Translations under genes and position numbers: made by a program
NCBI GenBank assembly: GCA_027605045.1
Contig: JAQFWX010000171.1
Location: 1 to 64,000 of the forward strand
Direction: 5' to 3'
From: Phallus indusiatus
Lineage: Eukaryota; Basidiomycota; Agaricomycetes; Phallales; Phallaceae
DNA: 64,000 bases
Notes under the pieces: generated by a model
What the model was told of the DNA's origin: nothing
Database searches by the model: none
Seen by the model: only the letters and a program-made list of their open reading frames with translations
Part shown: in pieces, positions 50,315 to 62,360 of the stretch
How the letters are laid out: every line of letters begins with the position of its first letter
Position numbering within the stretch: the first letter of the stretch is position 1

Positions 50315-53300
50315 TCTTCAAGATAGGTGAAGTGAAAGTGGTGTGAAGAGATGAGAAGTGGGCGAAGAAATCAGAGGGCTTTCCACCATTTTTATAGTAA
50401 CAGCAGAATTTGAGTTGTAGAGGTGTCAGCCCACCGAACTCAATAGTTGACGGTATCGTGTGATTGACCCCTCACGGCAACATAACGAGACCGACAGAAG
50501 AATATTGAAAATGCAGTAAATGGTCAGAAGGCTAAGATGATTTGGATATTTTCGTAAATTCTGGCTGACAACGTTGGGAAACGCGTCTTGAGACAAGGAG
50601 ATCCGGTAAATCCGGCGTCTAACATGGAGGTGAACTGAATAGACGAACCTGAGCACTGGCTTCGATGTCAAAAAAAGTTCATTCTCACCTATGACACTTG
50701 CGATACACCAACTTCTCATGTCATGTGTATCTGGAGGTATGTAGAGAAGACTCCATAGATGAGGCACCAGTTTTCAAGAATTATCAGGACGTATGATACC
50801 TGCGTAGCGTTTTCAAAAACTGCAGGCTACAACTGGTCCACTAGTCCAGCCTGCTGTCGGGCCAGTTCTGGATCCGATGCGAGGATTTCCCAAACACCTC
50901 CAGGCCTTAACAATTCAGGATATATTGGTTATATCGCCTTGACAGATGATCGGACGAGAGCATGTGAATGATGTTCACATCACTCGGAAACGAGGGAACT
51001 TGAGGCGAACGAATATCCCAAGGCTATTCAAATGTCTGGAAAAACAAGTTTATGACCGAATTATCCTAGATCCTCCAGCCAATTGAGTTATCGGCTTCTA
51101 AAGAGTAACATCTGTAGCGTATGAGGGCTGGTTCGTGATGAATTTAAGGCTGTCCCTGCTCAAACGATTTCACCTGAAATTCCGAGGTCTCGAGTATAAG
51201 GAATTGAACCAAAGATAGAAAAACACAGGAGATCATACCTTCTAAAGCGATATTATAACACTATAGTGGGTTTTGGCCAGGCTCAAATACACAAGTAAAC
51301 AAAATAGGTCCGGCAGAAGTGGAATGCCGATAACGAGATGCTCATACTCCATAATGATTTGGAAAGGCAAAGGGCGAAATATGGCGTGATTGTGGAGATA
51401 GAATTAACAAGACTACGTTTGAAAGATTCGGTGATGAGTTCGTAACGAGACTAGAAGCAAAGAAGAAATGGCAGTTGATGATGTGAGTGCTATGTAGATC
51501 GTCGGAGCTCAAAGCGTTGGATCCGAACCTTGTTTTGGCGGCGAAAGCAAAAATATATATATGCATTCATCCCCGGGCTGCCCAGTTGCGCCCCAATTCT
51601 ATGGATTTATTGGATTGAACAACAGAATATAATTTTAGAGCTGATGACAATGAAACATCCATTTCAATGTCATTTGCGAATATTTAACTTATTGGGGTTA
51701 TATATGCAGGTAATACAGCAACGTGCATTCCAGATTATCCCAATCATATCTCGATCTTCGCCTATTTTTACATCACCAAAATCTTAGCCAGTAAAAAGAC
51801 TCCGGGCTATATTATCAACATGCTTCGTTCGGGACTGTCAAAACCTCGCTGAATAGGAATGATCATAATCTTACTCCTCTCGTCCTTGGTTTCCCTAACA
51901 CGATTATACCGGTTGATAAGAAAATCTCAAGAATTGAGTAGCTGATCCTTGAAAAAAATATAGGCTGGTGACCTGACAAATTCGTTTGGTGGCACCTGAG
52001 TACACGTTCGTCCTTAGTACTTACCACCACTTTCAACAATCATTGAGTTTGTGGGGCTGTAATTGGGGCTGTAATTGTTACTCAATTAACGATTACGGCA
52101 TCATCAAATCAGTAAATTTAGGACTCCAAGATGCACATCTCCTGCTACACAAACAACTGTAGCCGCGTTCAGCAAAATTAAACCCATGACACTCAGGTGT
52201 AGCTAAATTCCTATTATAAGCTTTCGGTCAAAAGGGGACACCGGAATGCATGTTTAGGCTTTTTCTTTATTGACCAAATTAGTATACGATATCTCAGTGA
52301 AATCAAGCGGAAGTCATATACTCACATTTTCGACTTCCCGACTTCGACGCTTGATCATGAGAGTCTGGAGGTGAAGTGTCTTAAAGCTCAAAGTTCTATC
52401 GGGATCCATACAAGTCGTTTCCTAAGGGGAGGTATGTTTGAGTTTTTCTTTATGATTCTTACATATTACGCGGTAAAACGTCGAGACAGCTCGCAAAGGC
52501 GGAATCACGCGAAAATGAAATAGCTCGAATGTAATTAAACATTGAAAATCTGCAGTGGATAGAATAAATCCCGAATTATTTAAGTTAGTAGGGCTTGCTA
52601 TTTCAGCACAAGTGATGTAATGTTCACTATGTAGTCCGCGGGTACCAATCTTTTAGTAGTGGAAGCAGACAGATGGGAGTGCATTTATTCTACTTTAGGG
52701 AGGAATTGGAGTAGAATATCGATTGTTGATCAACAAACAATGGTATATTATCATCCGAAGCTGATAATTCGACGCCAAGACTCCAGTCTGCGATGTGATC
52801 GGACAAGGGGGCCTCCCGGTTTTTCTCATGTACACACAGCTTTGCATGCAAATTCTATCCTCCGCAATACATTCTCAGGTGGAGATGTTCATCTCATTGT
52901 TATATCCCGAGTTTTTCAATTATTGTTTCCAATAGTACACATAAATAGTTGAATGCACAGCCTAAATATGTTTCCATGACCATTATCATCTGTTTTGTAA
53001 TTTTTATGGGATCAAGCCATTCATGGCACATACGTATTTATACAAAAATTGTAATACGTACATCATGAATTTCATAAAACGCCTCTTCTGCCTACAATTG
53101 TGACAAATGAAGATGAAAACATGAAAATAGGAACAATGGTGCCGGCAAGTGGGTTCAACAACGCGTTGAATTGCCCCCCTAGTTCAGACCTTTATAGAGC
53201 TTCTCAAGCATATAATTACACAATCCGGAAACGGAACTAGACTATGTAACCTGAAAGGCGGAAGCAAACATATTCTAGAAGTCGCAGCCACAGGAAATTA

Positions 53301-53390
53301 CTACTAGATGGGGAATATTGAACATTATTGAACTTTCGTGATCACAAATATCAACGAACCCCCCACGGTGCGCCACTTTTCTATTGAAAC
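50315..53390. other. 3-kb region without a recognisable gene
   Basis: Apart from the promoter at 50389, only short random ORFs on both strands. No repeats, no RNA gene seen. It is the longest such stretch in the window. Confidence 0.4.
50389..50397 (-). promoter_or_regulatory. TATA box of the large repeat-containing protein gene
   Basis: Reverse strand CTATAAAAATGG about 75-85 bp before the ATG at 50314. Confidence 0.5.
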
Positions 53391-55148
53391 TTATTCCCAC
53401 CTCACAACTTCTCTCCTCAATTCCCCAACCCAGGCCATCACAAAATAAACCATAGCGGCGGGTAAAACACAAGTGCGCATGACAAGGGGCCAATCCCACC
53501 GTCTAACAACCCACTTAATCGTCACAGCATCATGACAAGAATCAGCGTGGTGAAGAAAACCACTATTAGTGCGCGGCACTAAGTCTGCTTTTTCACTTGT
53601 ATCCGTATCATCATAATCGTGAGGATTCGTCCTTGTTTTTACTTTCGAAATTCCGTGTCGAACGACTTTCAAATTACTGACTACCCAGATTTGAACCGCT
53701 CTGCTGAAACAGGTCGTGCTGCCGATAAGAGCCCAACACACGACAGGGCGTACATCGTGATTGACGAATCTAAGAGTATACTGTGTAGCGGGCCAGCATA
53801 TAGCTTGGAGCGCAAGAAGTCGGATGAGGGTTGCATGGGAAGGATAGTATGCACGCCAGCGTAACTGGAGTCCGGTTGTGAGAGCGAGACATTGATGAGC
53901 AGTCAACAGTGTCTGTTAAAAAGGTCACCACCAAGTTAAAAATACAAACGCATAGAGAAACGTACCCATAATATACACACAAGATGATCAAAAGGAGTAT
54001 GAATTGTGAATTTAAATTCAGCAAATTCAGAAACATCTCGTGTAATCTCTCTCAAGCGTGAATCGCTGTCACGTCCAGTAAAAGATTGTACAGCACAAAT
54101 GAAGCACCACAGATGCCATACGAATCCTAAACCTGCAGGTACAACTGACAACAGTCTAAATAATTCGAAAAGAACAGGTGTAAATTGTGATTTTGAGAGT
54201 TGGGCAAGTATTGGAGGAGTCGGAGGATTGCGTGATAAAGGCGATGTTGGGGATGGACCTGAGATGAAATCCAAGAGTAGCTGGGGTTGCAAAGGCGGGA
54301 TTTTACGAGATGTCGAAAGCTTTTGAGACTTTATCAACCGGATAAATTATTTTGTTTGACGAAGGGTTTATACGACGTACCTGTTCCTCTACTTCCGTTT
54401 CCGTCTCTCCTGTACCATTTTCCAATCCAGGAGAGATGGGAGTCAAGTGAACATAATCTGGCTCGTCGTAATCGTGATCGGAGGAAATATAGGTATATAA
54501 GCGTTCGTCGTATTGATGTTCATTTACAATTGGTCTCGCGCTATCTTGGATTTCTCCGTCTGAATACATCGCGTACTCTTCCCGAAGCCCATCATTACTA
54601 TCATAGCCACCAACTGCATTGGAACAGCTTCTTCCATTTCTTCGCCTTAATCGATGTCTTCTTTTGTCAGTCCAAAGGATATCTTCCGAAGAGGATGCCT
54701 TTCTCAAAGGAGCACTCGTTTCAGCACGAGCGGACGACCCTGACACAGGGTCAGTCCCCGGACTTGCAGATCCAGATCCAGAAGTGGAAATGACAGCGGA
54801 TGGGCATTTAGATGCGAATAGGTTTGAATTCTCTTTTCGATTGTTTCTAAGGCTCGGGTTTGAACTTGGATTGGGTATGGCGGTAAAATTGCTAAGGTTG
54901 ACGTCATTGGATGAGTGAGCACGAGGTGGGACGTATGGAGGGGGAGGGTCCAGTATTAAAGTGGAATTGGAGGAGGAGGATGATGCATTGGAAGTGGACG
55001 TTATTGTGCTTGCAGGTACCGAAACAAAGGATGGAGTGGTATTGGATGGTAGTATGCCATGCACGAATTGTTGTCGCTTTTGGATTGGGTGAATAGGCCT
55101 ACGTTGTGCGTTCTTTTCTTTATTCAACTGACCATCATGTTGGTTCAT
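53391..55148 (-). CDS. EOS1: Eos1-like N-glycosylation/oxidative-stress ER membrane protein
   Basis: ER multi-spanning protein; yeast Eos1 affects N-glycosylation and oxidative-stress tolerance. 547 aa in three exons (54381-55148, 53966-54319, 53391-53912), all phase 0. Exon 1 is a long Ser/Pro-rich cytosolic region (SSSNSTLILDPPPPYVPPR) with RRHRLRRRNGR and an acidic end. Exon 2 has LFELFRLLSVVPAGLGFVWH, the conserved first helix. Exon 3 has LTTGLQLRWRAYYPSHATLI, RLLALQAICWPATQYTL and RPVVCWALIGSTTCFSRAVQ, then IWVVSNL, the family core. The gene is divergent from TFIIS across 550 bp. Confidence 0.85.
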
Positions 55149-55698
55149 CTTAAGGAAAGCTAAGGAAATCGGTAAGTATTTTTCCTCCGGGTAATCCGTC
55201 GGAGAGGCTTTGTCTGAGAGACCATACAGCCAGGTACGAAGTCAAAACCAGAAGAAATTTACACTTTAAGCAAGAGTAGGTGCTAAAAAAAAAAAAAAGA
55301 GGACACAACAAGACCAGAGACGAACAAAACAGCAACGTGGAACGCTGGACGATTCAAATAACCGTTTGATCGGAGTTTCCGAATTAGCGCCTATGCAGTT
55401 TGAAACACCGACACCTTTTCGTTGTTGTTATCAGGTTGCCATCTCACCCAAGCTTGTCCAGCCATCCCTTAGAACACTCCCTTGACAAAAGTACTTAAAA
55501 AGAGTGCAGGATTCAAGAGAGGCAAATTGCTTATATTCAAACTAGCGTAGTCCTGTATTTTGTTTCTCTTGTGTGTAGTATAGAGGCACACAGCCTATCC
55601 CAACCGCACAAAAACTGAGCACAAAAACACTACAAAAAAGTGCAGCGCGTGCAATATCGACACTAACGAGAACGAACCCGTAAATTGCAATCGAAAAC
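55149..55698. other. Bidirectional promoter region between EOS1 and TFIIS
   Basis: 550 bp separating two divergent starts. Contains an A14 tract near 55287 and no clear TATA box, as is usual for housekeeping genes. Confidence 0.5.
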
Positions 55699-57055
55699 AT
55701 GCCGACAAGTGGTGTAGATTCGTTTGAGTTGAAAGGGCGTGTCAAAACGTTGCAGGGTATGGTAAACGAACAGGTATGGGGTATCCATTCACCCTTTATT
55801 TTTTGCGTTTTCGATGTTTCTGACGATGCTTTGATTATTCTTTTCAGGAAATCGGTGAGATGCTTGTCTGGTTGAAGAAGAATGTCGTTGCAACAGAGCC
55901 GCTGTTGAGAGTATGTGCCCACCATCCTTTGTCCCTATTCTACTCACCCAAACGTTGACTGGACCAATTCTGCAGGAGACAAAAGCGGGTTTGGCTGTTG
56001 GAAAACTCCGAACCCATTCCAACAAGACGGTGTCCGACTTGGCCAAAGAGTTGGTCAAGAAATGGAAGGGCGAGGTGGACAGCGCCAAATCCAAAACCTC
56101 CAGTAGCGCGGCAAGCACTAGAACCTCTGAAGCTGGAACACCTCAGCCACGTCCCACAGGTAACTTTTTCCAACACAGCAATTTCAAATATTCACACTTC
56201 TAAACTCAGTTGACACCGCCGCACGTGGGCCATCATCTGTCCAATCACCCAGCGCTGCCTCACCAATAACTCCCTCAGCAAACGGAACTGGCGTAGCACG
56301 CTCCGCAAAGATAGATGGTATCAAAGGCGTTCACGGGGATACTGTTCGCGACAAATGTATTGAAATGTTCTATGATGCACTTTGTATCGACTCGTCTGCT
56401 CGTACGTCAGTCTACAAGCTTCAACTCTGTAGACGCTCACTAACCACCAATTCTTTATACAGCACCTACTCACATACATAATCTCTCAATTCAGATCGAG
56501 AAAGAGCTATTCGCTCAACATGATTTCCAAACCACCGCTAATTACCGTACCAAATTTCGGTCCCTGTATCTCAATCTTAAAGATAAATCAAACCCGCGTC
56601 TGCGACAGGACGTCGTCAGCAGTGTTATAACACCAGAAAAGCTCACCAAAATGTCTACTAAAGAAATGGCCTCCGATCAGAGGAAGCAAGAAGACAAAAA
56701 ACTGAGCGAGGCCAATTTCCACCAAGCTTTGGGCTCTGAAGAGCTCGCCGCCGAAACCGATGCCTTCCAATGTTCGAGATGTAAACAGGTGTGTGCATTG
56801 TCTGAGTAATTTATATATCACACTAACACATTTTATCAAGCGCAAGACTAGGTATTATCAACAGCAAACTCGTAGTGCTGATGAGCCTATGACCGTACGT
56901 TTTTTCCCCCTTCATATTTTGCACCTAGGTTCTAATATGGCCTGTCTTTTAGACATTCGTGACGTACGCCTTCAATTTTATATTCCACGTCGTTCCCAAT
57001 TAATTATTTTCTTTCTAGATGCACCAACTGTGGACACAAGTGGAAGTTTTCCTAA
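55699..57055 (+). CDS. DST1: Transcription elongation factor TFIIS
   Basis: Rescues arrested RNA polymerase II by stimulating transcript cleavage. About 315 aa in roughly seven exons. The N-terminal LW/TFIIS-N domain is VNEQEIGEMLVWLKKNVVAT and VGKLRTHSNKTVSDLAKELV. A Ser/Pro linker follows, then the central domain VRDKCIEMFYDALCID, TANYRTKFRSLYLNLKDK and VITPEKLTKMSTKEMASD. The C-terminal zinc ribbon is FQCSRCKQRKTRYYQQQTRS, ADEPMTTFVTCTNCGHKW, KFS-stop. The acidic hairpin, normally RSADEP, is intact, and four zinc cysteines are present. Stop at 57053. The final exons are short (the one holding TFVT is 11 nt). Confidence 0.95.
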
Positions 57056-58329
57056 ATCCCGCCAAGTTTTATTTACGTTTCGTTGAATTCGACGTTCCGC
57101 TGGCCGTTTGCCGGAGAACCATGCAAGACATGATATCCAACATCCTCTTTTCATTTTCTATATGTTCATGTTCTATTCTTTCTGTTCTATTCTCGTTCTT
57201 CTTATGTATCACCAATCCAATGAATCCCTCCGTTTGCTTCTGTCCCGTTTATCGCTCTCTTTTCTTTCCATCTGAGTAGATACGTTAAAGATTTATATAA
57301 TTTGTGGTAGCTCGTTCAAAGAAGTAACAACACAATCAAACGCTCAGATCGTACGATCAATCTGAGATCACTGTAGCTTGCTGCGGGCGACGTTCTTGTC
57401 GTCAAATCAAGCGCATTGCATTTTGTAATGTCATCATAGGAATTACTTAGGTTCGTCGATATCCGTTTGAAGATATTATAATATTTGATTATCTCTGATA
57501 ATACGAAACTTTATGCTTGAAGAGTCAGGATTAATATCCGTCGGTGAGAACACCCTGTCACTCTTACATACGTAACGATTTCTTCTGTCAAACTTGAATG
57601 AGTAGTAATCTTAATCTTTAGTGTTTAGCTACCTAATTTTTGGATTTTTTTTTTTCAGACTGCGTTGTGTCAACATTTGGGATTATATTGACAGCAAGGC
57701 AAAAAAGACGCACGTTACGTAATTGACAAAATGTTTGAAACGTCGCTTCAAGTTTCAAGTTTCGTCTCAGACCAATCCACGCCAGAATTGAAATGATTAT
57801 ATCGATTAGTCTGATTAATCTGCGGAGGAGACGCTACGAGAAATACTTCTCGTAGTCAAGTTCAAGTGGAGGAGGCTACCAGTATCAGATTTCTGAGGGG
57901 CTGTGGGGTAATTCCAAGTGCGCATGTCAAGGCAATTTTCAAACCATTTTTTTCAATGTCAGCTGAGAATCTTATTCAATAGACCTTAGCAAGCTCTCCC
58001 ATCCAAGGACTTGAGTCATGCTACATGAACACGATTATCGCCTTGACTTTCCGCGCACATCGCGTCTGACCTAATGAAAAATTACTCAGATGAGCTTCTA
58101 CGGCACATCAAGCAGCCTTTGCTTTGTAATTGGATTGGTCCAAGAATCAGAATGTCCTGCCGAACATCGACGAAGAACGCATACGTATGCACCGGCGCGT
58201 CCGAAAGTAAACGAAGGATTAAGAGTTCTCGTTAGAAAATTCACCAAGGACGTCGTTTATTATAAAAGGCGATACATTTGTACCCAATGTTTAGAGACTC
58301 ATACGATTCAACTGCTAGAGCAAATATCT
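57056..58329. other. Intergenic: TFIIS 3' region and SDR 2 promoter
   Basis: No gene. An AT-rich left half; TATA box of the SDR at 58261. Confidence 0.45.
58261..58267 (+). promoter_or_regulatory. TATA box of SDR 2
   Basis: TATAAAA (in TTATTATAAAAGGCG) 63 bp before the ATG at 58330. Confidence 0.45.
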
Positions 58330-59304
58330 ATGGCGACCCCTTCGACTTGGTTGGTAACAGGGTGAGTCTTGGATACTACTCTAGCAGAGGTCATTATGCT
58401 AACAAATTTTCTGAATGGCAGTGCTTCCCGTGGCATTGGCTTAGAATATGTCCGACAAATTCTCGCCAGAGGCGATATAGTCTTTGCGACCGCTCGCTCC
58501 CCAGAAAAAGCAGTTGAGCTTCGGCGGCTTCAAACAGCGAGTGCTGCAGGCTCGATTGAGATAGTCGAATTGGACGTTCGTAATCCGAAAAGCGTGGCAA
58601 ATGCAGTAAAAGTTGTAGAGTCTATCCTTCAAAATCGAGGTTTGGATTATCTCATTAGCAATGCTGGTATAGTTGTGCGCAAGCAAGTTTTGAGGTAGAA
58701 AAATTAGAGTCTGAATATTATTAGACCAATCCTACCGAGACACCATCTACAATTAAACTGGTCGATTTAATGGACGTTTTTCAAACCAATGTCATAGGAA
58801 GTATTTTCGTCTATCAGAACTTCCTACCTCTGCTTGAACGAAGTAAAAGACCTGGCGGACCTGTCCTTGTTAACATGAGTAGCGGTTTAGGAAGCATTGC
58901 AAGATTATCAGATCCTGCGTATCGAACACGTCCGGCCGCCGCGGGCTATTCTATCAGTAAAGCCGCTCTGAATATGCTGGTATGTATCCATCACATACCT
59001 ACTTTTGTTTTTAAAGGCATGTTGTTGTTGTTTAGACTGCGAAGCAAGCCTGCGAAAAACCCAACATTATCGTATTGGCAATAGGACCTGGATGGCTGAA
59101 GACTGGTGAGTTGCCTCTGTTGACAGGCTTGAATATCCTTTTAAAAAAATTTTTGGTAATACAGACTCCGGTGGTCCAAATGCTTTATATGACGTTGATT
59201 TCAGTGTTAACTTGCAACTCAATTTGATAGTCGCCGCTACTCCTGCGGACAGTGGGAAATTCAAGGCGTTTAACGGAACTGAGATCACTGAACATCCCTG
59301 GTAA
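58330..59304 (+). CDS. Short-chain dehydrogenase/reductase, complete
   Basis: Classical SDR of the sniffer/C-factor-like type, about 250 aa. ATG at 58330 (MATPSTWLVTG); a 32-nt first exon, then ASRGIGLEYVRQILARGD (TGxxxGIG), TARSPEKAVELRRLQ and IVELDV. LDYLISNAGI (NAG motif) is followed by DVFQTNVIGSIFVYQNFLPL, VLVNMSSGLGS (catalytic Ser) and AAAGYSISKAALNML (YxxxK). After introns come VLAIGPGWLKT and FNGTEITEHPW-stop. Complete catalytic set, so active. Substrate unknown. Paralogue of the gene at the left edge, from which it is 58 kb distant and oppositely oriented. Confidence 0.92.
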
Positions 59305-59814
59305 TTGATGAATTGATATTGAGGACATAAAGTCGCAACTGTTGATAAAATAGTCCTGGCGTTTTGGTCACTTTGTTTCATGTTCATCATGTAATGCTTT
59401 CTGGAAGATGGGCAATACATTAGTGTCATGATGAACATCACTGCAAAAGGCGTGAAATTGTTGTCTCCGTACATCACACTTTCTCGGCCTCCACTCCTTT
59501 TGCTGCAATTCCCTCCGTCCAGTTGATTGACTCGGCCTCTATTTTATTTCTGATATAGCACATCTTAGAATATCTCCTCTTTTTTTAGAAAACAGCGCAC
59601 ATCTTTTCTTAAAAGCCCAGATATGCATTTGCCGATGCAATGCCGGTGACTGCTCTTGACTCCACTATGGGTAATTTGATGCGTGATGTGACTACGCGCT
59701 GACGCCACCTGTGACATCTGTAACACCTTTTTGGGCGTAAGCAAATGGGTGGTGTGATCACGGAATTCTTTGGGTAGAAGCCCACAGACCACATCGACCT
59801 CTGTCCTCATCTAT
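59305..59814. other. Intergenic, nothing recognised
   Basis: 510 bp between two genes on the same strand; a T-rich tract near 59577. Confidence 0.4.
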
Positions 59815-61809
59815 ATGCCCACCGCTGGGGGTCGGTCGTCAAGAAGCGTATGTCCCAATTTCTCGGAGGTCGTTCATGAAGCGAGAGAAAGAAGTGCTCG
59901 GAGGAGGAATGGACCTCAGCCGTGGATTGTGCGTAAGCTCGCCGTTGGGATAGTTATTGGTATTTTGGGATACGCTGTATGTTCTTTCAACCATTTTTTG
60001 AATCTGATACTGATTTTGAATATGATCGCTAGTATTATGTCTATGTTGTAACGTTCTGTATACCTATGATACAAGAGCATCACAATGCTTTAGGCAAGAA
60101 ACGGATCGGAAGTGAGTTTTTCACCCTTCTTTGTATCCCAATGCCAAATCTGAGTATTGGATATCTTTTCTTCTCACTAGTTGCTTTCTTGGTTGCATTC
60201 AACGTCCTGTTCTTGCTGTTGGTTTGGGCCTATGCCAAAGTGCGTATGTCTTGTTACACCATCTCGACCATTCTTTTCTGATCCTCACATCAAGGCGGTA
60301 TTCACATCTCCGGGCTACGCACTTGAAGTAAGGCATCTTTCTTTTTTAAACTGCTTTAATTGACCTTGCGCATTCCTGTGTCTTCTTTTGATGACAGCAT
60401 ACGCATCAGGCGCCGCCTCCTGTTCCTCGAAGTCCGGAGCCTTTCCAAGGCGAGAATGACAATTCAGGATCGGGACTTTCTTCGCGGGTATACGACGACG
60501 ACGACGACGTTGGCGATTCACATCATTTCTCAACGGAAAGCAGTGGTGGTGGTAACCAGAACGGAGGCTTACACCAAACCACGGATATCAACATGATCGA
60601 AGCGGGTCGGCACCCCCGACCTTCTTTTAGCAGACAGTATTCTGCACAGCAACGCGAAGTAGAACCTGTTGTGCCTGCACCTGCAGTCGTTGCTGATCCC
60701 CAAATGTCTCTGGCCGATGTTCTGCCTCCTGTTATGACCGGACGAGCAGCCCGAGAGGAAAGAAGTGCCAGAAACATCGAAGATGGCTTGCCGCCTCCGG
60801 TATATTCCAGAAGACCGCCTACTCACCCTGTTCTGTCACCTGAGTTTCGGTATTGTCCCCGTGATGGGATTGTCAAACCTATGAGGTCGCATCATTGTAG
60901 AGCTTGTGGAACGGTATGTCCTCTATGTCCTCTTTCCTAGCTGATATCTAATGACCGGGCAGTGCGTTTTGAAATACGACCACCATTGTCCTTGTATGTC
61001 CCCTATTTCTGCCCATCTACCCTATTTGAACTGACCACGCGGATTTGGATCAGGGATCGGCCAATGCGTTGGAGCACACAACCAGAAGTTCTTTATCAAC
61101 TTCCTGCAATGGGCGTCCCTCTTCACCTTCTTCGTCTTCACCAGCGTCTTAGTGATGTACGCCCGTCTAGGCACGCTTAACCCTGAACCTCCAATCAATG
61201 CTCAACATCTCGTCATCCTCGGTCTTTCATTCATTTTCGTCCTTTTCCCGCTATTACTACTTATGACTCAGATTTATCTGACGGTCTATAACCTGACAAC
61301 TGTAGAGCATCTTCACTTGCAACGAATGCAAGAGCGAGAGAAGAGTATGCTCAGCGAGATGATTGGCCTCGGAATACCCTGTTCTTCTGCTTCTCCTGTC
61401 TTCGCTTCCGTCGGCTCTGCACGTCGGGGTCGCAGATCTCGGCCCGATATTGTTAATTTTAAACGACCGCGGTGGCCGTGGCAAGCGATTCTTCTGCGCA
61501 GTGAAATACGTAGGAGGTGGGACCAGGAATGGGGTAGGTTGGGAACGGAGGGTAATTTATGGTGGTTGGGAAGCAAGCGTGCTAATTGGGAAGCGGTTAT
61601 GGGCAAATCCAAGTGGGGTTGGTTTTGTGAGAGTTGTTTTTCTTTGCTGTGCTTAGTGACTTGTGTCGTTCTGATCTTTTTCTCTTCTGTTCGCTGCAGT
61701 ACCTATTGGTCATAGTTTAGGTGATGGGTTAAGTTATCCTCGTAATCCTCGATTCGACCCCGACGGCCGATGGAGAAGAAGATCACAGTGGCCCGATGGA
61801 TTACGGTAG
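59815..61809 (+). CDS. DHHC-type protein S-palmitoyltransferase
   Basis: Membrane enzyme that attaches palmitate to cysteines of target proteins. ATG at 59815 (MPTAGGRSSRSVCPNF). First helix KLAVGIVIGILGYA, then VAFLVAFNVLFLLLVWAYAK. A long disordered loop carries PPPVPRSPEPF and an Asp run. The cysteine-rich domain is FRYCPRDGIVKPMRSHHCRA, CGT|CVLKYDHHCP|WIGQCVGAHN. Then come FINFLQWASLFTFFVFTSVL and LVILGLSFIFVLFPLLLLMT, TVYNLTTVEHL (TTxE motif) and a tail ending RRRSQWPDGLR-stop at 61809. The DHHC motif lies in a 31-nt exon (60963-60993). It resembles the Pfa3/Pfa4 group; which one is unclear. All motifs intact. Confidence 0.93.
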
Positions 61810-62360
61810 AAGCTCGGGATTATATTTATTGTTTCCTTCATGCTTCATTTTTGGAGATTATAATTTTTAGTTAAGGATACTCGATCGTGATATATTTCCA
61901 TCCATCTCATACCACTGGTTTTAATTGTGGGCTACCTCACTTCTACAAGCTTTTTCGGGTATTGCGGAGACTGCGCGTCATTTTGTATTGTTACGGACGG
62001 TATGGTTGTCGGCGTGATGCAAGTATAATAGGTGCTTCTTTTAGGTGCTGGAAAACCTTGGGAGCTTACGTCGAACAACAGATACCTCCTCTAGTAGCCT
62101 TTACGCTTCATGTTATGAATTTTACAATTTCATTTAAACCCGTTTCAAATCTAATGACTAAGTCGTTACCTGACACTTCATGAAAGTCGTTGATATATCA
62201 GTGACTAATGCTTTCGACCAACTTATTCATTCAATAGAACTGGGCAAGATTTTTTTCTTAGAATTAGTTTATGAGAGGTGTGTTAAAGCATATGTATGCT
62301 AAGCTCGATGGTAGCAATAAACTGGTGTCTTTAAGGACTAATAATAAACCAAAGCTTTCA
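61810..62360. other. Convergent intergenic region
   Basis: 550 bp between 3' ends of the DHHC gene and the coiled-coil gene; no gene. Confidence 0.45.

Noticed and set aside
50759..52952. ORFs of 70-97 codons in the gene-poor stretch
   Set aside because: No family motifs, no signal peptides, no splice-supported extension.
55913..56213. Alternative-frame ORFs over TFIIS exons
   Set aside because: Overlap the real TFIIS exons, which read through conserved N-terminal and central domains.
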